Positions 21,509 to 34,088 are shown, numbered from the stretch's first letter. The stretch: 64,000 nucleotides of DNA from Apium graveolens (GCF_009905375.1 NC_133649.1:227189275-227253274), one strand, 5' to 3'. Notes: generated by a model from the letters alone, not told the origin. Made by a program: numbers and translations.

Positions 21509-22934
21509 TGTTGAGTGGCATTTATGACACTTTATAATGCTCTAATAAGGTTTGAATTGATGCGTTTGTACTCAAGTTATTGGTGTTTTAATGTGTTTTT
21601 TAGTGTTTTTGCATTTCAGGCATTAATCAAAGAATCAGGTGAATTAGCATTGATTTGATGCTAATATGGTGTTAGGTTGGGGTCTAAGGAATAAAGCTCG
21701 CGAAGACCGGCTCAAATCTGCAAGAAAAAGAAAGAATTCAAAGTTTTGGCAGAAGCTCAGCGCGCCCACGCCCGAACTACAGAGAGCCAGCGCGCCCCCG
21801 CTGATCAAGCGTGCGGCCGCGCCAGCTCGCGTTTCAAGAATCCTGTTTTAAATAAAATGCTGATTACTGGACTTCTCTACTGAACTGGGCTGTTATATAA
21901 ATAACTTTAGGTCATTTTTAATAATATGTCAATCCAGAGACATATCAAGGAGAGCCGTAAGAAGACCGTGTTAGCACGATTCAACGAAGACGAAGAATAT
22001 CTTGTTTTTACTTGTGAATCTTTGTTCTAAGTTGTAACTTGGATGCTAGTTTTCTTATTTGTGAACCTTACTCTTGTTTCGTACTTGGTTTTATTTATTC
22101 ATTATAAAGACTACGTTTGTTATACCATGCTTTCATCGGAACCCACGTTGATGATGAGTCCGATTATGGGCAAATCGTTATCGTGGGGTTCTAGAAGATT
22201 TACTTATGGCTTTCTTTAGTTAATTTGTTTCGATGCCTTAGTGTGTGGTGATTGTATGATAACCTAGTATTGGTTCTGCGTATTCGTCTTATTAGCGTCG
22301 TGAACTTATAAGATAGTGTGTTAATTCTTAATGAAGCGTAAGTGAATTTAATGATTTAGAACTTGCCATGCTAGCAAAGGTTCATGTAATTGTTATGCAT
22401 GATTCGTAGGTAATTTTAACCATCGTACTTGCCCTATGTAATCAAGATAGATAACTTGTGCTTAAACCGTTATGTTGCCAAATTCTATAGACATATAGGG
22501 TCTCAATATAATTGGTGTCTATTCAGCTTCTATCTCTTTTGTGGATGTCTGGTAGTATGGTACTCGTGCAACGAAAGTTGGCATTTATCAGTTTCGTGTC
22601 ATCTGATTAGTGTCATCACCATTGCATGCTAAGATTAAGAACAATAAGGCTATTGAATGAAGTATTTAATGAAGTTAGATACCCATATTTGTCATATATA
22701 TTAATTCAGTCAATCTTATTCTCTTAGTTATAATTGTTAGCTTAATTCTTAGTTTTAAACAACCTCAATTTGTTATCGTCTTAGCATTGAATAATAACCA
22801 TACATTGTTGCTTAAGTGTGTGAATTAATTAGTTAACCAAGCCAGTCTCTGTGGGAACGAACTAGAAAAGATTCTATACTACTTGCGAACGCGTATACTT
22901 GGGTGTATTATTAGCGCATGTTTAGCGACTAACA
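21509..22934 (+). repeat. 5' LTR of the old Athila-type element
   Basis: It runs from tgttgagtggc to cgactaaca, about 1,426 bp. A GC-rich cluster sits at about 21757-21832 (agcgcgcccacgc, ctgatcaagcgtgcggccg) in otherwise AT-rich sequence. The copy at 31410-32911 is about 76 bp longer, mainly because of extra GC-rich units. Short ORFs inside (21666-21851, 22429-22632) are not conserved genes. Confidence 0.9.
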
Positions 22935-22940
22935 AGTTTT

Positions 22941-22960
22941 TGGCGCCACTACCGGGGACT
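22941..22960 (+). other. Primer binding site, tRNA-Asp type
   Basis: The sequence tggcgccactaccggggact lies six bases inside the 5' LTR. It resembles the complement of the tRNA-Asp 3' end used by Athila elements, with a few mismatches. Confidence 0.85.
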
Positions 22961-23074
22961 ACAGTGTTAATTTATAGTTTATGTGTTTTCCATCAGTGGT
23001 CGTTAAAGTTCATTGACTCGGACATTGTTACTTATTCATTTCCTTGCTTATTTCAGGTACTCTAGTGAGGGTAT

Positions 23075-24660
23075 ATGCATACGCGTTCGTGTACTAGTAA
23101 AAGAACACTGGATAAAGTCGAGGAAGAAGTTGTGGTAGTTCGAAAGGAATTTTTTGAAGAAGAAAAGAAGGTAGAAGAAGAAGTGAAAGTCGAGGAACCA
23201 GCTTTAGTAGAGATGGGTGATCAAGCAAAAAATCCTAAGGCTTTGATGGACTATTCTCAGCCTAAGATCAATGACATTCATTCAAGCATCATCAGGCCAA
23301 CCATCAGGGCTAACACTTTTGATATCAAGTCAAGCACGATTCAGATGATACAGGACTCAGTTCAGTTTGGGGGTTCTCCTACTAAAGACCCCAACATGCA
23401 CATCAGGGATTTCATCGAGATCTGCGACACTTTCAAGTTCAATGATGTGACTGAAGATGCTATCAAACTGCGACTCTTCCCATTCTCTCTAAGGGATAAA
23501 GCTAAGTGTTGGTTACATTCTCTACCAGCAGGGTCTATCACCACTTGGGAAGATCTTGCTCAAAATTTTATCACTAAATTCTTCCCTATGGCAAAGACTG
23601 CTGCAATCAGGAATGCTCTTACTCAGTTTGCTCAGCAAATAGGAGAATCTTTGTGTGAGGATTGGGATCGATATAAGGAGATGCTAAGGAAGTGCCCACA
23701 CCATGGCATGTCTGATTGGATGATTATTAACTGTTTCTATAATGGATTGGGTGCTACTTCCAGACCCATGCTCGATGCAGCATCAGGAGGAGCCTTGTGG
23801 GCTAAGAGCTAAGATGAAGCTTATGAACTTATTGAACTGATGGCTGCTAATGAGTACCAGAATCCTTCTCAGAGACTGACTCGGGGAAAGGTAGCAGGAA
23901 TTCTGGAGTTGGATGCAGCAACTGCTATAGCTGCCCAACTTAAGGCTCTGACGATGAAGGTGGACACTTTGGCTAATTATCGAGTTAATCAAACTGCTAG
24001 TGTCTGTGAGCTTTGTGCTAGTGCCCATAAGACTGATTAGTGCACAATTTCTAGTGAATCAGCTCAGTTTGTGAGCAACTTTCAACATTTGCAACAACCT
24101 GTGCCAGCCACTTATCATCCCAACCATCGCAATTATCCTAATTTCAGTTGGAGCAATGCCCAGAATGCAGTTTAACAGCCTTATCAGCAGTACCCAGCTA
24201 AGCAGTACAACCCCCTGGTTTTGAGCAACCGCAATATGCACCGAGACAGCAACTTCAGTTGCAACAAGCTAATAAAAAATATGAATTAGAGGAGTTGAAG
24301 CTAATGTGCAAAAGTCAAACTGTTTCTATCAAGACCTTGGAAAATCAAATTGGGAAAATTGTCAATGCCTTGCTAAATCGTCAACCTGGTACTCTACCTA
24401 GTGACACTGAAGTGCCAGAAAGGAAGGAAGCTAAGGAGTAGGTAAAGGCAATCACTTTGAGGTCTGGAAAGGTTGCGAATCCCGAACAAACTCAAGCATT
24501 GACTGAAGAAACTGAGGTTGAGAAAGAAGTAGAGCAGCAGGAAGTAGAAGTGGAACCAAGGAAGACTACTGTTGAGCACACTCCTCCTGAGGGTAATATA
24601 GGGGAGAAACAGATCTATCCTCCACCGCCTTTTCCCTTACAGAAGAAAAGCTGGACAAGC
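23075..24660 (+). pseudogene. Athila-type gag, broken
   Basis: It starts at the ATG at 23075 (MHTRSCTSKRTLDKVEEEVV). Capsid sequence follows (KLRLFPFSLRDKAKCWLHSL, YKEMLRKCPHHGMSDWMI). An in-frame stop at 23812 interrupts it. The knuckle region CELCASAHKTD is followed by a stop where the partner copy has Gln-Cys. Frameshifts near 24213 and 24625 follow. The partner copy at 45741-44071 has the same frame intact over the corresponding region. Confidence 0.9.
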
Positions 24661-27600
24661 AATTTGACAAGTTTCTGGAGGTGTTCAAGAAACTTCATAT
24701 CAACATACCTTTCGTTGAGGCTTTTGAACAGATTCCTAGTTATGCAAAGTTTATGAAAGGTATTCTCTCTCGAAATGTGAAGCTTGATGATTTAGAGACT
24801 GTCGCTCTCACAGAAGAATGCGGTGTTGTGCTGCAACAGAAGTTGCCTCCGAAGCTTAAAGATCCAGGAAGTTTCACTATTCCGTGTACTATCGGAAAAG
24901 TGTCTTTTGACATATGCTTATGTGACTTGGGAGCTTGCATCAATTTGATGCCTTTGTCAATCTTCAAGGAGTTAAACTTACCTGATCCAAAACTGACTTA
25001 TATGACCTTGCAGTTAGCCGACCGTTCTATTACATATCTGTGAGGTAATGTGGGGGATGTCTTGGTCAAGGTTGATAAACTCATCTTCCCTGCTGATTTC
25101 ATGATTCTTGATTTCGAGGAGGATAAGAAGATTCCCATAATCTTGGGAAGACCTTTCTTGGTGACTGGATGACCCTTGCTGGATTAGGATGTAACTTTTA
25201 ATGTCTTCAATGCTATGAAATTTCCTACAGAAAATGAGGAGTGCTTAAAGGTGGAGTTGGTCGATTCTGTGGTTACTTCAGAACTTGATCAATTGCTAAG
25301 ATCCGATGCCTTAGAAAAAGCTTTTTTGGAAAATTTAGATAGTGAAGATGACAAAGGTGAAGAACAATTACAATATTTGAATGCTTCTCCCTGGAAGAGG
25401 AAGATTGATATGCCTTTTGAATATCTTGGAATTGAGGAATTAAACAAAGCTCTTAAACGCCTCAAACCATCTATTGAGGAAGCTCCCACTCTTGAGCTTA
25501 AGCCTTTACCTGAGCATTTGAGGTATGCGTTTTTAGGTGATGCATCTACTTTTCCTGTTATTATTGCATCTGACCTTTCAGGTAGTGATGAGGAAAAACT
25601 TTTGAGGATTCTGAGAGAGTTCAAATCATCAATTGGCTGGACTATAGCAGATATCAAGGGAATCAATCCTTCTTATTGCATGCATAAAATTCTGCTAGAG
25701 GAAGGTAGCAAGCCTACGGTCGAGCAGCAAAAACGACTTAATCCAATCATGAAGGAAGTAGTGAAGAAGAAAATTCTTAAGTGGCTAGATGCAGGGATCA
25801 TCTATCCTATTTCTGACAGTTCACGGGTAAGCCCGGTTCTATGTGTGCCAAAGAAAGGTGGAATTAATGTGGTAGCAAATGAGAAGAATGAGCTTATTCC
25901 TACACTAACAGTCACGGGGTGGAGAGTTTACATGGACTATAGGAAGTTGAACAAAGCCACTAGGAATGATCACTTCCCTTTGCCCTTCATTGATCAGATG
26001 CTTGACAGATTGGACGATCATGAGTACTACTGTCTTCTGGACAGTTATTCGGGTTAAAATCATATTTGTATCGCTCCAGAAGATCAGGAGAAAACTACCT
26101 TCACTTGTCCATTTGGTACTTTCACCTTCAGACGAGTTTCGTTTGGTCTGTATGGTGCACCAACCACATTTCAGAGATGTATGATGGCCATTTTTTCTGA
26201 TATGATTGGCCAGAATGTGGAGGTGTTCATGGACGACTTCTCTGTATTTGGCGATTCTTTTGATGAATGCTTGCAAAATCTTGGACACATTCTCAAGAGG
26301 TGTGTTGAGACCAATCTAGTTCTCAATTAGGAGAAATGTCACTTTATGGTGCGTTAGGGCATTATTCTCGGGCACAAAGTTTCTAGTAAGGGTCTTGAGG
26401 TGGAAAAAGCCAAAGTGGGGGTCATTGAGAATCTTCCTCCACCTATTTCTGTAAGGGAATTCACAGTTTTCTTGGTCATGCGGGTTTCTATAGGCGTTTC
26501 ATCAAAGACTTCTCTAAGATTTCAAATCCATTGTGCAGTTTGCTAGAAAAAGATGTCCCTTTCAAGTTTGATGATGAGTACCTTGCAGCTTTTGAGATAT
26601 TGAAGAAGAGTTTAATCATGACACCGGTCATAACTGCACCTGATTGGAGTGAACCTTTTAAGATGATGTGCGATGCAAGTGACTATGTAGTTGGAACAGT
26701 TCTTGGCCAAAAGAAGAACAACATATTTTATGTGGTCTACTACGCTAGTAAGACCCTAAATGGTGCTCAACTGAATTACACTACTACGGAGAAAAAACTT
26801 TTGGCTATTGTCTATGGTTTTGAGAAATTTCGTTCTTATCTACTTGGGACTAAGGTGACAGTTTTCACTAATCACGCTGTAATTCATTAACTCGTCTCAA
26901 AGAAGGACTCGAAACCTAGATTGATTAGATGGGTTCTTTTGCTTCAAGAATTTGAACTAGAGATCAAGGACATAAAGGGAACTGAAAATCAAGTCGCTGA
27001 AGCGTTTAGAGAATCCTAATGCTACTTTATTGGACAAGACATTGATAAATGAGTCTTTTCCCGACGAGCAGCTGTTTGGAGTGCAGGAAGAAGAACCGTG
27101 GTTTGCAGACATTGTGAACTACCTTGTGAGTAATATTATGGCTCCCGACTTATCTTATGCTCAAAGGAAGAAGTTTCTACATGAAGTGAAGTGGTATATG
27201 TGGGATGAGCCATTTCTTTTTCGGCAATGAGCTACCAAATCATCAGGAGATGTATTCCTTACAGCGAAACGGGGGGATCTTGTGAGATTTCCACTCAACG
27301 GCTTATGGAGGAAATTATGGTGGAGAAAAGACAGCAACTCGTATTCTTCAAGCAGGTTTCTTTTGGCCGACCTTGTTTAAATATGCTCACTAGTTTGTTT
27401 TGAAATGTGATCGATGTTAATGTATGGGTAATATGTCTAAGAGGGATGAGATGCCTCTTAATATTCTTCTAGAGGTTGAGGTCTTTGATGTTTGGGGAAT
27501 TGACTTCATGGGGCCATTTGTCTCATCATGTAACAATCAGTATATCTTGTTAGCGGTTGATTATGTGTCGAATTGGGTTGCAGTTAAGGCGTTGCCAACA

Positions 27601-28379
27601 AACGATGTGAAAGTGGTGCTTAATTTTCTTCACAAGCAGATATTCACAAGGTTTGGAACTCCAAGAGTCATAATCAGTATTGAGGGGTCGCATTTTTGTA
27701 ATCACAAGTTCACTACTATAATGAAAAGGTATAATGTGAATCATCGCATTGCCACGGCTTATCATCCTCAGATAAATGGTCAAGCTGAGGTGTCTAACGG
27801 AGAGATCAAGCATATTTTAGAGAAATTTGTGTGTCCATCAAGAAAAAATTGGTCTTTAAAGCTTGATGAAGCTGTTTGGGCATATAGAACAGCATTTAAG
27901 ACTCCATTGGGAATGTCGCCGTTTCAGTTGGTTTATAATAAGGGGTGTCATTTGCCTGTGGAGCTCGAACATAAGGCATATTGGGCTTTGTAGAAATTGA
28001 ATCTTGACTTGGATGCGGCTGGAAAGAAGAGGATGCTTTAATTGAATGAACTCGACGAGTTTTGACTTCAAGCTTATGAGAACAATAAAATATACAAGGA
28101 GAAAGTCAAGAGGTGGCATGATCGGGGTCTAGTGCTCAAATCATTTGTGACGGGGCAACAAGTTCTTTTGTTCAACTCTTGTCTCCGTCTTTTTCTGGAA
28201 AGTTGAAGTCAAGGTGGCCAGGGCCCTTCATAATCAAAACTGTGTTTCCGCATGGAGCGGTGGAAATTTTTGAGAATGATCCGGGCCAAGCATTCAAGAT
28301 AAATGGTCAGAGGTTGAAGCATTACTATGGTGAGACGGCAAACCGCGAGGTGGTTAGTGCTGTTCTATTGTCCATTTGA
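24661..28379 (+). pseudogene. Athila-type pol: protease, RT, RNase H, integrase
   Basis: Protease: CDLGACINLMPLSIF at about 24918-24962. RT: WRVYMDYRKLNKATRNDHFP, YCLLDSYSG (then a stop) and [10 protein letters not shown] with the catalytic Asp pair near 26235. RNase H: CDASDYVVGTVLGQKKN and YTTTEKKLLAIVYGFEKF. Integrase: [20 protein letters not shown] and [15 protein letters not shown], with the core Asp residue in [12 protein letters not shown] replaced by Glu-context changes (the partner has SDEGSHF, so the second core Asp is lost here). The C-terminus ends [20 protein letters not shown]. At least ten stops or frameshifts break it. Confidence 0.92.
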
Positions 28380-28410
28380 GCTCGAGGTTCAACGTCAAGC
28401 TAGCGATGTA

Positions 28411-28440
28411 AAAGAAGCGCTTCTTGGAGGCAACCCAAGT
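28411..28440 (+). other. Conserved post-pol block
   Basis: The sequence aaagaagcgcttcttggagg then caaccca lies about 35 bases after the pol stop. The partner element has the same block at about 40316-40345 on the minus strand at nearly the same distance. Its role is unknown; being between pol and the extra ORF, it could serve splicing or expression of that ORF. Confidence 0.6.
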
Positions 28441-28529
28441 TTGTTGTACATTAGTAGGTAGAGGAAGCAAGAAGAAAGGAGAAAAACACAAAAAAAATCA
28501 GAAAAAGAAAAAAATTCAGGGCCAACTTC

Positions 28530-28680
28530 AGTAGCTGAGCGCGCCCGCGCTGATCAAGCGCGCAGCCGCACTGTTTTTCCAGTAACCAAGCGCGCCCGCG
28601 CTGATCAGGCGTGCGGCCACGCCGGGTTTCTAGAGAGTGAGTGCGCCCACGCTGTCCAAGCACGCGGCCGCGCCGGGTCC
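28530..28680 (+). repeat. Internal GC-rich repeat cluster (old Athila-type)
   Basis: Three degenerate units each contain agcgcgcccgcgctgatca followed by a gcggccgc-like half. They resemble the units inside this element's LTRs. The cluster is about 150-300 bases after the pol stop and about 290-440 bases before the extra ORF. The partner element has its own cluster at the matching place. Confidence 0.82.
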
Positions 28681-28971
28681 CTATTCGAAAATGTTTTTAT
28701 AACAACAGAATAAAGAGAAAAATCGGGACTTTTACTCCAAAATCAATTCCCACCCGATTTTTACTCTTCCACATCCCATAATTCCCTCTCCCAATCAAAA
28801 CCATTAGTCCCACAATTCCCATAATCAATTCCCCCTTCTATTCCATATCTAATTCTCACATCTCCACCTATAAATACACACACTTATACACAACTTCATC
28901 ACCACTTCACAAATTCTCAAACACAAATCTCTCTCAAACACTTAGTTTTTATTTTCTCTTATTCAATCTCA

Positions 28972-30202
28972 ATGGCACTGAAGAGGCAAAGAACGCAAGT
29001 AGGCAGCAGCACCACCGATTCTTCATCTGTGGGTGGTGTGAGGCCAAGGTTTTATACTCCTGAGGCTGAAGAGGAGTACACGAGACTTCTCTCAAAGCCT
29101 ATTGCTAAAGATCAAGGTTTTCTGCCATCAGGGAAGGATGGTAAGTTGTTGGAGATGATTCTTGAGATGGGCTAGGTTCCTTTTTGTGAGGCTCCCGCTG
29201 CTGTGCCTATGAGTGTTGTGCGGGAGTTCTATGCTAATGCTAAGGCGGAGAAGAATGGCTTTACGGTGGTTAGGGGGATGACTGTAGAGTACAGTGCTGA
29301 TGCGATAAGGAGGGTGATTGAGCAGCCCGCAAGGAAGCCCGGTCAGGACACTTGGAACAATAAGACTCCCGAGGACTTCAACTTGGATTTGATCGTTGCA
29401 ACTCTGTGTGTCTGAGACTCACTTGAAGTTCAAGAGGGGCACTACTGGTTATTCCACGTTCCCTGCATCGTGCATGAACGGGTTTTCACGGGCTTGGAAC
29501 TCGTTTATTTGTGCTAATATCATGCCATCTTCGCATGTGCATGAGATTACTGTGGAGCATGCTAGTTTGCTATGGGGTATTCTTCAGGGTGATTACATTG
29601 ATTTGGGAATGGTTATTTATCAGGGGATTTTGAGATTTTTGAGAGGAGGTAGCACGGGTGTTATACCCTATGCATCCGTTGTGACGAAGTTGTGCGTGGC
29701 AGTTGGTGTTCATTGGCCCGCACATGAGCAGTTGCAGCTTCCCAGTGCCCCTATCGACAGTTCTACACTGTTGAGCATGTAGGAGTTGTATGGAGGGAAT
29801 CCTGATCCTAAGGGGCTTGGGTATTCATATGATCATCTTCTAGGTGGTGTACCCATGGATCAGGCTACTGCAGGAGGTTCTCAGCAGGCCCGTAGAGCAG
29901 CTTGGAGAGCTCAGTTAGGAGAGGAAGCTGGTTCGTCGCAGCAGCATCAGTAGGAGGCAGCAGGATCAGAAGTTGGAGCTGGTTTGAGTTTGGCACAATA
30001 TAGGCGTCTAGCGAGGAGGATGAATGTGATGCACGACATCCATAATCGTTTTGCACATGATCTCATCCAGGCACTTGGGACAGCTTTCAGAGCCACCGGT
30101 GTTGACATCCAGTGGCCAGAATTTGGTGGGGACTCTGTATATCCACCTCCTGATACACCTGATACTCCACCCGTTGAGGGTGAGGATTCTGATTCGCAGT
30201 AG
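28972..30202 (+). pseudogene. Extra ORF after pol, plant transposon protein type
   Basis: The ATG at 28972 opens MALKRQRTQVGSSTTDSSSV. The conserved core reads EEEYTRLLSKPIAKDQGFLP and VREFYANAKAEKNGFTVVRG, and the C-terminus is proline/aspartate-rich (YPPPDTPDTPPVEGEDSD). A stop at 29175 (MG*), a frameshift around 29410 and stops near 29780 and 29953 break it. The core resembles the 'putative plant transposon protein' family found beside Athila-type pol genes. There is no signal peptide or clear membrane span. It occupies the env position but nothing visible shows an envelope function. The partner ORF is 39831-38659. Confidence 0.8.
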
Positions 30203-30234
30203 GTATGCCTAAATTCCTTACTATTACCTTCACC

Positions 30235-30264
30235 GAGGACAGTGAATATTTTAAGTTTGGAGGT
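30235..30264 (+). other. Internal polypurine-tract-like site
   Basis: The sequence gaggacagtgaatatt then ttaagtttggaggt lies just after the extra ORF. It repeats the signature of the terminal polypurine tract (gaggacaagc, then aagtttgggggt, near 31380-31409). The partner element has the same internal site at 38596-38625. Confidence 0.55.
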
Positions 30265-31409
30265 AATAGTTGAAGGAATATGTTTTGTGTGAGTCGTATG
30301 TAGTTGCATATTCATGATAGTTTAGTACATATAGTTTGCATATTTTGTAATGTAGTTTTTTTTTATGTTTGGTAGTTTTATGATATTTTGTTCATTTAGT
30401 TTCATGCATTTGCATTATAACATGATTACTTAGATGATTTTTTTGATTAATTGGTGATATTGATGCTAGTGTAGTGATGTCATATTTAGTGATGTTAAGT
30501 CTTATCAAATTAATTTGCTTGCTAGAGAAAATTGTATTTCACTAAGTCTTATAGGTTTCTAGGGTGCTAGATCATGGTCATGGTTTGCTTGATTGTCGAG
30601 GTTTAATCGCTTGTTTATATTTAGAATTTTGGATATTCTCTTAATAATAAAAGACATGGATATTTAAAAATTGGAGAAAATTAGATTTCATTGCTAGTTG
30701 TGTGGCTAGGTGTCAAATGGCTAGTAGCCGAATCATATTTTTATGACTAGTCTAGGGTTGAGCGAGATGGAGCGAAACGCACTCGTTCAGAAATTTGAAA
30801 AGAGAAATAATAGAAAAAAGAGAAAAAAAATAATAAGTGTTATGTATAATTGATCCCGAGTGAGCTCTTTAGTACTCGAGTTATTAAGTTCTTAGGAGAC
30901 TTTGTGCCTAGTGACCTAAGGCTTTTATAGTCTAGGATCAGCTAACCTAACACGTGCTACAGGGGTAATATTGTATAAGTCTTTTGTGGACCTCACTCAT
31001 TGCACGATCAAATAAGCATACGTGTGTTGTTTTGTTGTGAATTAAAGCGTGAATCCATGATTAACTCCGATATAAGAATTGAAGTGTTATAAGTTATTTT
31101 GAGTCTAGCTTTTATTCTATTTATAAACTTGCGATTGTTTTAATAAGTAGTGAGTCATGATTGTTGATCTGGTTGCGATAGTATATCTGTAAGCAGTTGC
31201 CCACACGCACGTCTCTAGTTTGTAGGTTGATTTGTGAGATTTGATTGATCTTTATGTTAAGAACTTCATTTACTGAGGTGTTGCTTGTTGATTGGTCTAT
31301 TTATTCTATGGGGATCGTTGCATTTATTTAGTTGCATTCATGCATTTTTATTTCTTGTTCTTTGAGTCTGTTTATGCTTGAGGACAAGCATCAATTCAAG
31401 TTTGGGGGT
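30265..31409 (+). other. 3' non-coding region and polypurine tract
   Basis: This is AT-rich with no gene. A block near 30750-30785 (tctagggttgagcgagatgg) is shared with the partner element near 38100-38150. The region ends with gaggacaagcatc and then the polypurine tract tcaagtttgggggt (31396-31409) directly before the 3' LTR. Confidence 0.75.
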
Positions 31410-32911
31410 ATTTGAGTGGTATTTATAATACTTTATAATGCTCTAATAAGCTTTGAATTGATGTGTTTGTACTCAAGTTATTGGTGTTTTAATGTGTTTT
31501 CTAGTGTTTTGCATTTCAGGCATTAATCTGAGAATCAGGTGAATTAGCATTGATTTGATGCTAATATGGTGTTAGGTTGGTGTCTAAGGAATAAAGCTCG
31601 TGAAGACCGGCTCAAATCTGTAAGAAAAAGAAAGAAGTTAAAGTTTTGGCAGAAGCCCAGCACACCTGCGCTGATCAAGCGCGCCCGCGCTGATCAAGCG
31701 CGCCCGCGCTGATCAAGCACGCCCGCGCTGATCAAGCGCACGGCCGCGTCCGAACTTCAGAGAGCCAGCGCGCCCGCGCTGATCAAGTGCGCGACCACGC
31801 CAGGTCGGGTTTCAAGAATCCTGTTTTGAATAGAAGGCTGATTTCTGGACTTCTCTGTTGATCGGGGCTGCTATATAAATAACTTTAGTTCATTTTTAAT
31901 TATATATCAAGCCAGAGACATATCAAGGAGAGTCATAAGAAGTCCGTGTTAGCACGATTCAACGAAGACGAAGAAGATAGTATTTTTACTTGTGAATCTT
32001 TTATCTAAGTTGTAACTTGGATGCTAGTTTTCTTATTTGTGAACCTTACTCTTGTTTCGTACTTGGTTTTATTTATTCGTTATAAAGACTACATTTGTTA
32101 TACCATGCTTTCATCGGAACCCACATTGATGATGAGTCCGATTATCGGCTACTCGTTATTGTGGGATTCTAGCGGATTTACTTATGGATTTTTTTAGTTA
32201 ATTTGTTTCGATGCCTTAGTGTGTGGTGATTGTATGATAACCTAGTATTGGTTGTGCATATTCATCTTATGAGCGTCGCGAACTTATAAGATAATGTGTT
32301 AATTCTTAATGAAGCAAAAGTGAATTTAAAGATTTAGAACTTGTCATGCTAGCATAGGTTCATGTAATTGTTATGCATGATTCGTAGGTAATTTTAACCA
32401 TCTTACTTGCCCTATGTAATCAAGATAGATAACTTGTCTTAATCCGTTATGTTGTCAAATTCTATAGACATATAGGGTCTCAATATAATTGGTGTCTATT
32501 TAGCTTCTATCTCTTTTGTGGATGTCTGGTAGTATGGTACTCGTGCAATGAAAGTTGGCGTTTATTAGTTTCGTGTTATCTGATTAATATCATCACCATT
32601 GCATGTTAAGGTTAAGAACAATAAGGCTATTGAATGAAGTATTGAATGAAGTTAAAATCCCATGTTTGTCATATATATTAATTCAGTCAATCTTATTCTC
32701 TTAGTTATAATTATTAGCTTCATTCTTAGTTATAAACAACCTCAATTTGTTATCGTCTTAGCATTGAATAATAACCATACATTGCTGCTTAAGTGCGTGA
32801 ATTAATTAGTTAACCAAGCCAGTCTCTGTGAAAATGAACTAGAAAAGATTCTATATTACTTGCGAACGCATATACTTGTGTGTATTATTAGCGCGTGTTT
32901 AGCGACTAACA
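31410..32911 (+). repeat. 3' LTR of the old Athila-type element
   Basis: About 1,502 bp, ending cgactaaca like the 5' copy. Its GC-rich block (31655-31805) contains about four tandem 19-bp units of gctgatcaagcgcgcccgc, where the 5' LTR has about one. This accounts for most of the length difference. Confidence 0.9.
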
Positions 32912-33303
32912 ACAACATATATAGAAGACTCCGCTTAGTAAAATCTTGCTCTGTTTGACTCTAGTGTGCTATTAATGTTGCATGAACAATAAGAACATGG
33001 AACTAAAATGGGGCTCAACACTTGTATATATCAGGAGGGAAACCTGAAGGTAGCTTTAAGACTCGGCTTTTTTCCATCCCATTAATGAATGGTTCAAATC
33101 ACAGAACCTTGTTTATATGTTCCCAACATGTACATATTATTAAATTGCTTAATGAGACAGGGTAGCTTCCGAATATCTACAACATAAAGCATAAATGTAC
33201 AATATAATATCTGATTAAAACAAAAACAAACTCATCTATATACAGTTAAACAAAAACAAATACATAAACCAAACTAAACAAAAAGGCCACACTTGCAACA
33301 AAC
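32912..33303. other. Non-coding stretch, probable intron side of the hydrolase fragment
   Basis: There is no ORF or repeat I recognise. It lies downstream (minus strand) of the ILR1-like exon and starts with its splice donor (gtttgt). The next exon expected for that family is not visible. Confidence 0.4.
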
Positions 33304-33553
33304 CTGCATCGGAAGTGCATCCATGTCAGTCATTAAAGCAACAAAATGAGCTTCACCAGAACTAATATACCCAACAACATCAGTAACAGCAACAGGATAT
33401 TTATACTGAATCCTCAATTTTTAAGCTCTAATAATCTCGTTGGTTTCTCATAGCCCAGTTCTGTATTTTCATGTATCGTCCTCCTTATACTCACTATCCA
33501 ATCAAAAATATTTCCGGGCTCTTAGCTAAATCAAGAAACTCTTTAGATAGAAC
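33304..33553 (-). pseudogene. ILR1-like: IAA-amino-acid hydrolase (ILR1-like) exon fragment
   Basis: Minus-strand translation after a gattcag acceptor gives VLSKEFLDLAKSPEIF, then after a frameshift SIRRTIHENTELGYEKPTRL, a stop, and in a third frame YKYPVAVTDVVGYISSGEAH then FVALMTDMDALPMQ. It ends at a gtttgt donor. These blocks match the N-terminal part of plant M20-family auxin-conjugate hydrolases, whose RxDxDALP motif holds a metal ligand; here the leading Arg is Met (ALMTDMDALP). Two frameshifts and a stop make it a relic. No other exon is seen nearby. Confidence 0.85.
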
Positions 33554-33854
33554 CTGAATCAATAATTAGAGTTCAGAGATTAAGCAGTCTTGGTATTAGA
33601 GTTCATAATGACCAACTTTTACTCTTGCAGAATATTATAGCAGTAACTGACTAAAGGCAAAGGGAAATATCACTATTAGCATTAAGTTCTACTATTCCAA
33701 ATCCCAAGTTGTACATCTTTTCGAATTGCTATAATAACATTATAGCTCGTCGTTTAAGATAGCCAATTTATCAATATAAACTACTTTAACAACTCATAAA
33801 CTTTAAATATGAAATTGAGCGCAAAGCACATTTCTCGAACATAAACAAAAAGTA
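33554..33854 (-). other. Intron-like stretch upstream of the hydrolase exon
   Basis: AT-rich, with no ORF or repeat recognised. It precedes the acceptor of the ILR1-like exon on the minus strand and may be its intron. Confidence 0.35.
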
Positions 33855-34088
33855 CCCACTTTATCCTAAATTAGTTTTCCCCTTTGACTTTTACGCATAT
33901 TTTAAGGTGGCTTGAGTGTATACTTTTTTTAATTATTTTTTAAATTTTCTTTTTGTGAATAAAAAATTAAATTTTAAACTTTTATTCACAAAAAAAAGTT
34001 TTAAAATTAATTAATGGAGATATGCAGTCAAGGAAGTTTAAATTACGTGCAAAAGTCAAATGGGACAACTAATTTGGGATGGAGGGAG
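33855..34088. mobile_element. Stowaway-like MITE
   Basis: The ends form an imperfect inverted repeat. On the right, reading inward on the minus strand, it is CTCCCTCCATCCCAAATTAG then ttgtcccatttgacttttgc. On the left it is cactttatcctaaattag then ttttcccctttgactttta. TA dinucleotides flank it (33853-33854, 34089-34090). The size of about 234 bp and the CTCCCTCC terminus fit Tc1/mariner-type Stowaway MITEs. Confidence 0.78.

Larger units (their letters stand above)
21509..32911 (+). mobile_element. Athila-type Ty3 retrotransposon, old copy
   Basis: The element is about 11.4 kb: 5' LTR, tRNA-Asp-like primer site, gag, protease, RT, RNase H, integrase, extra ORF, polypurine tract and 3' LTR. 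Pol has the Ty3 order with integrase last. The flanks gcaac (21504-21508) and acaac (32912-32916) are an imperfect candidate target duplication. Gag and pol contain many stops and frameshifts, and the LTRs differ visibly. It is thus older than its relative at 36023-47297, with which it shares its whole layout. Confidence 0.87.

Noticed and set aside
21666..22632. Short ORFs in the old Athila-type 5' LTR
   Set aside because: The equivalent positions in the 3' LTR do not keep the same frames.
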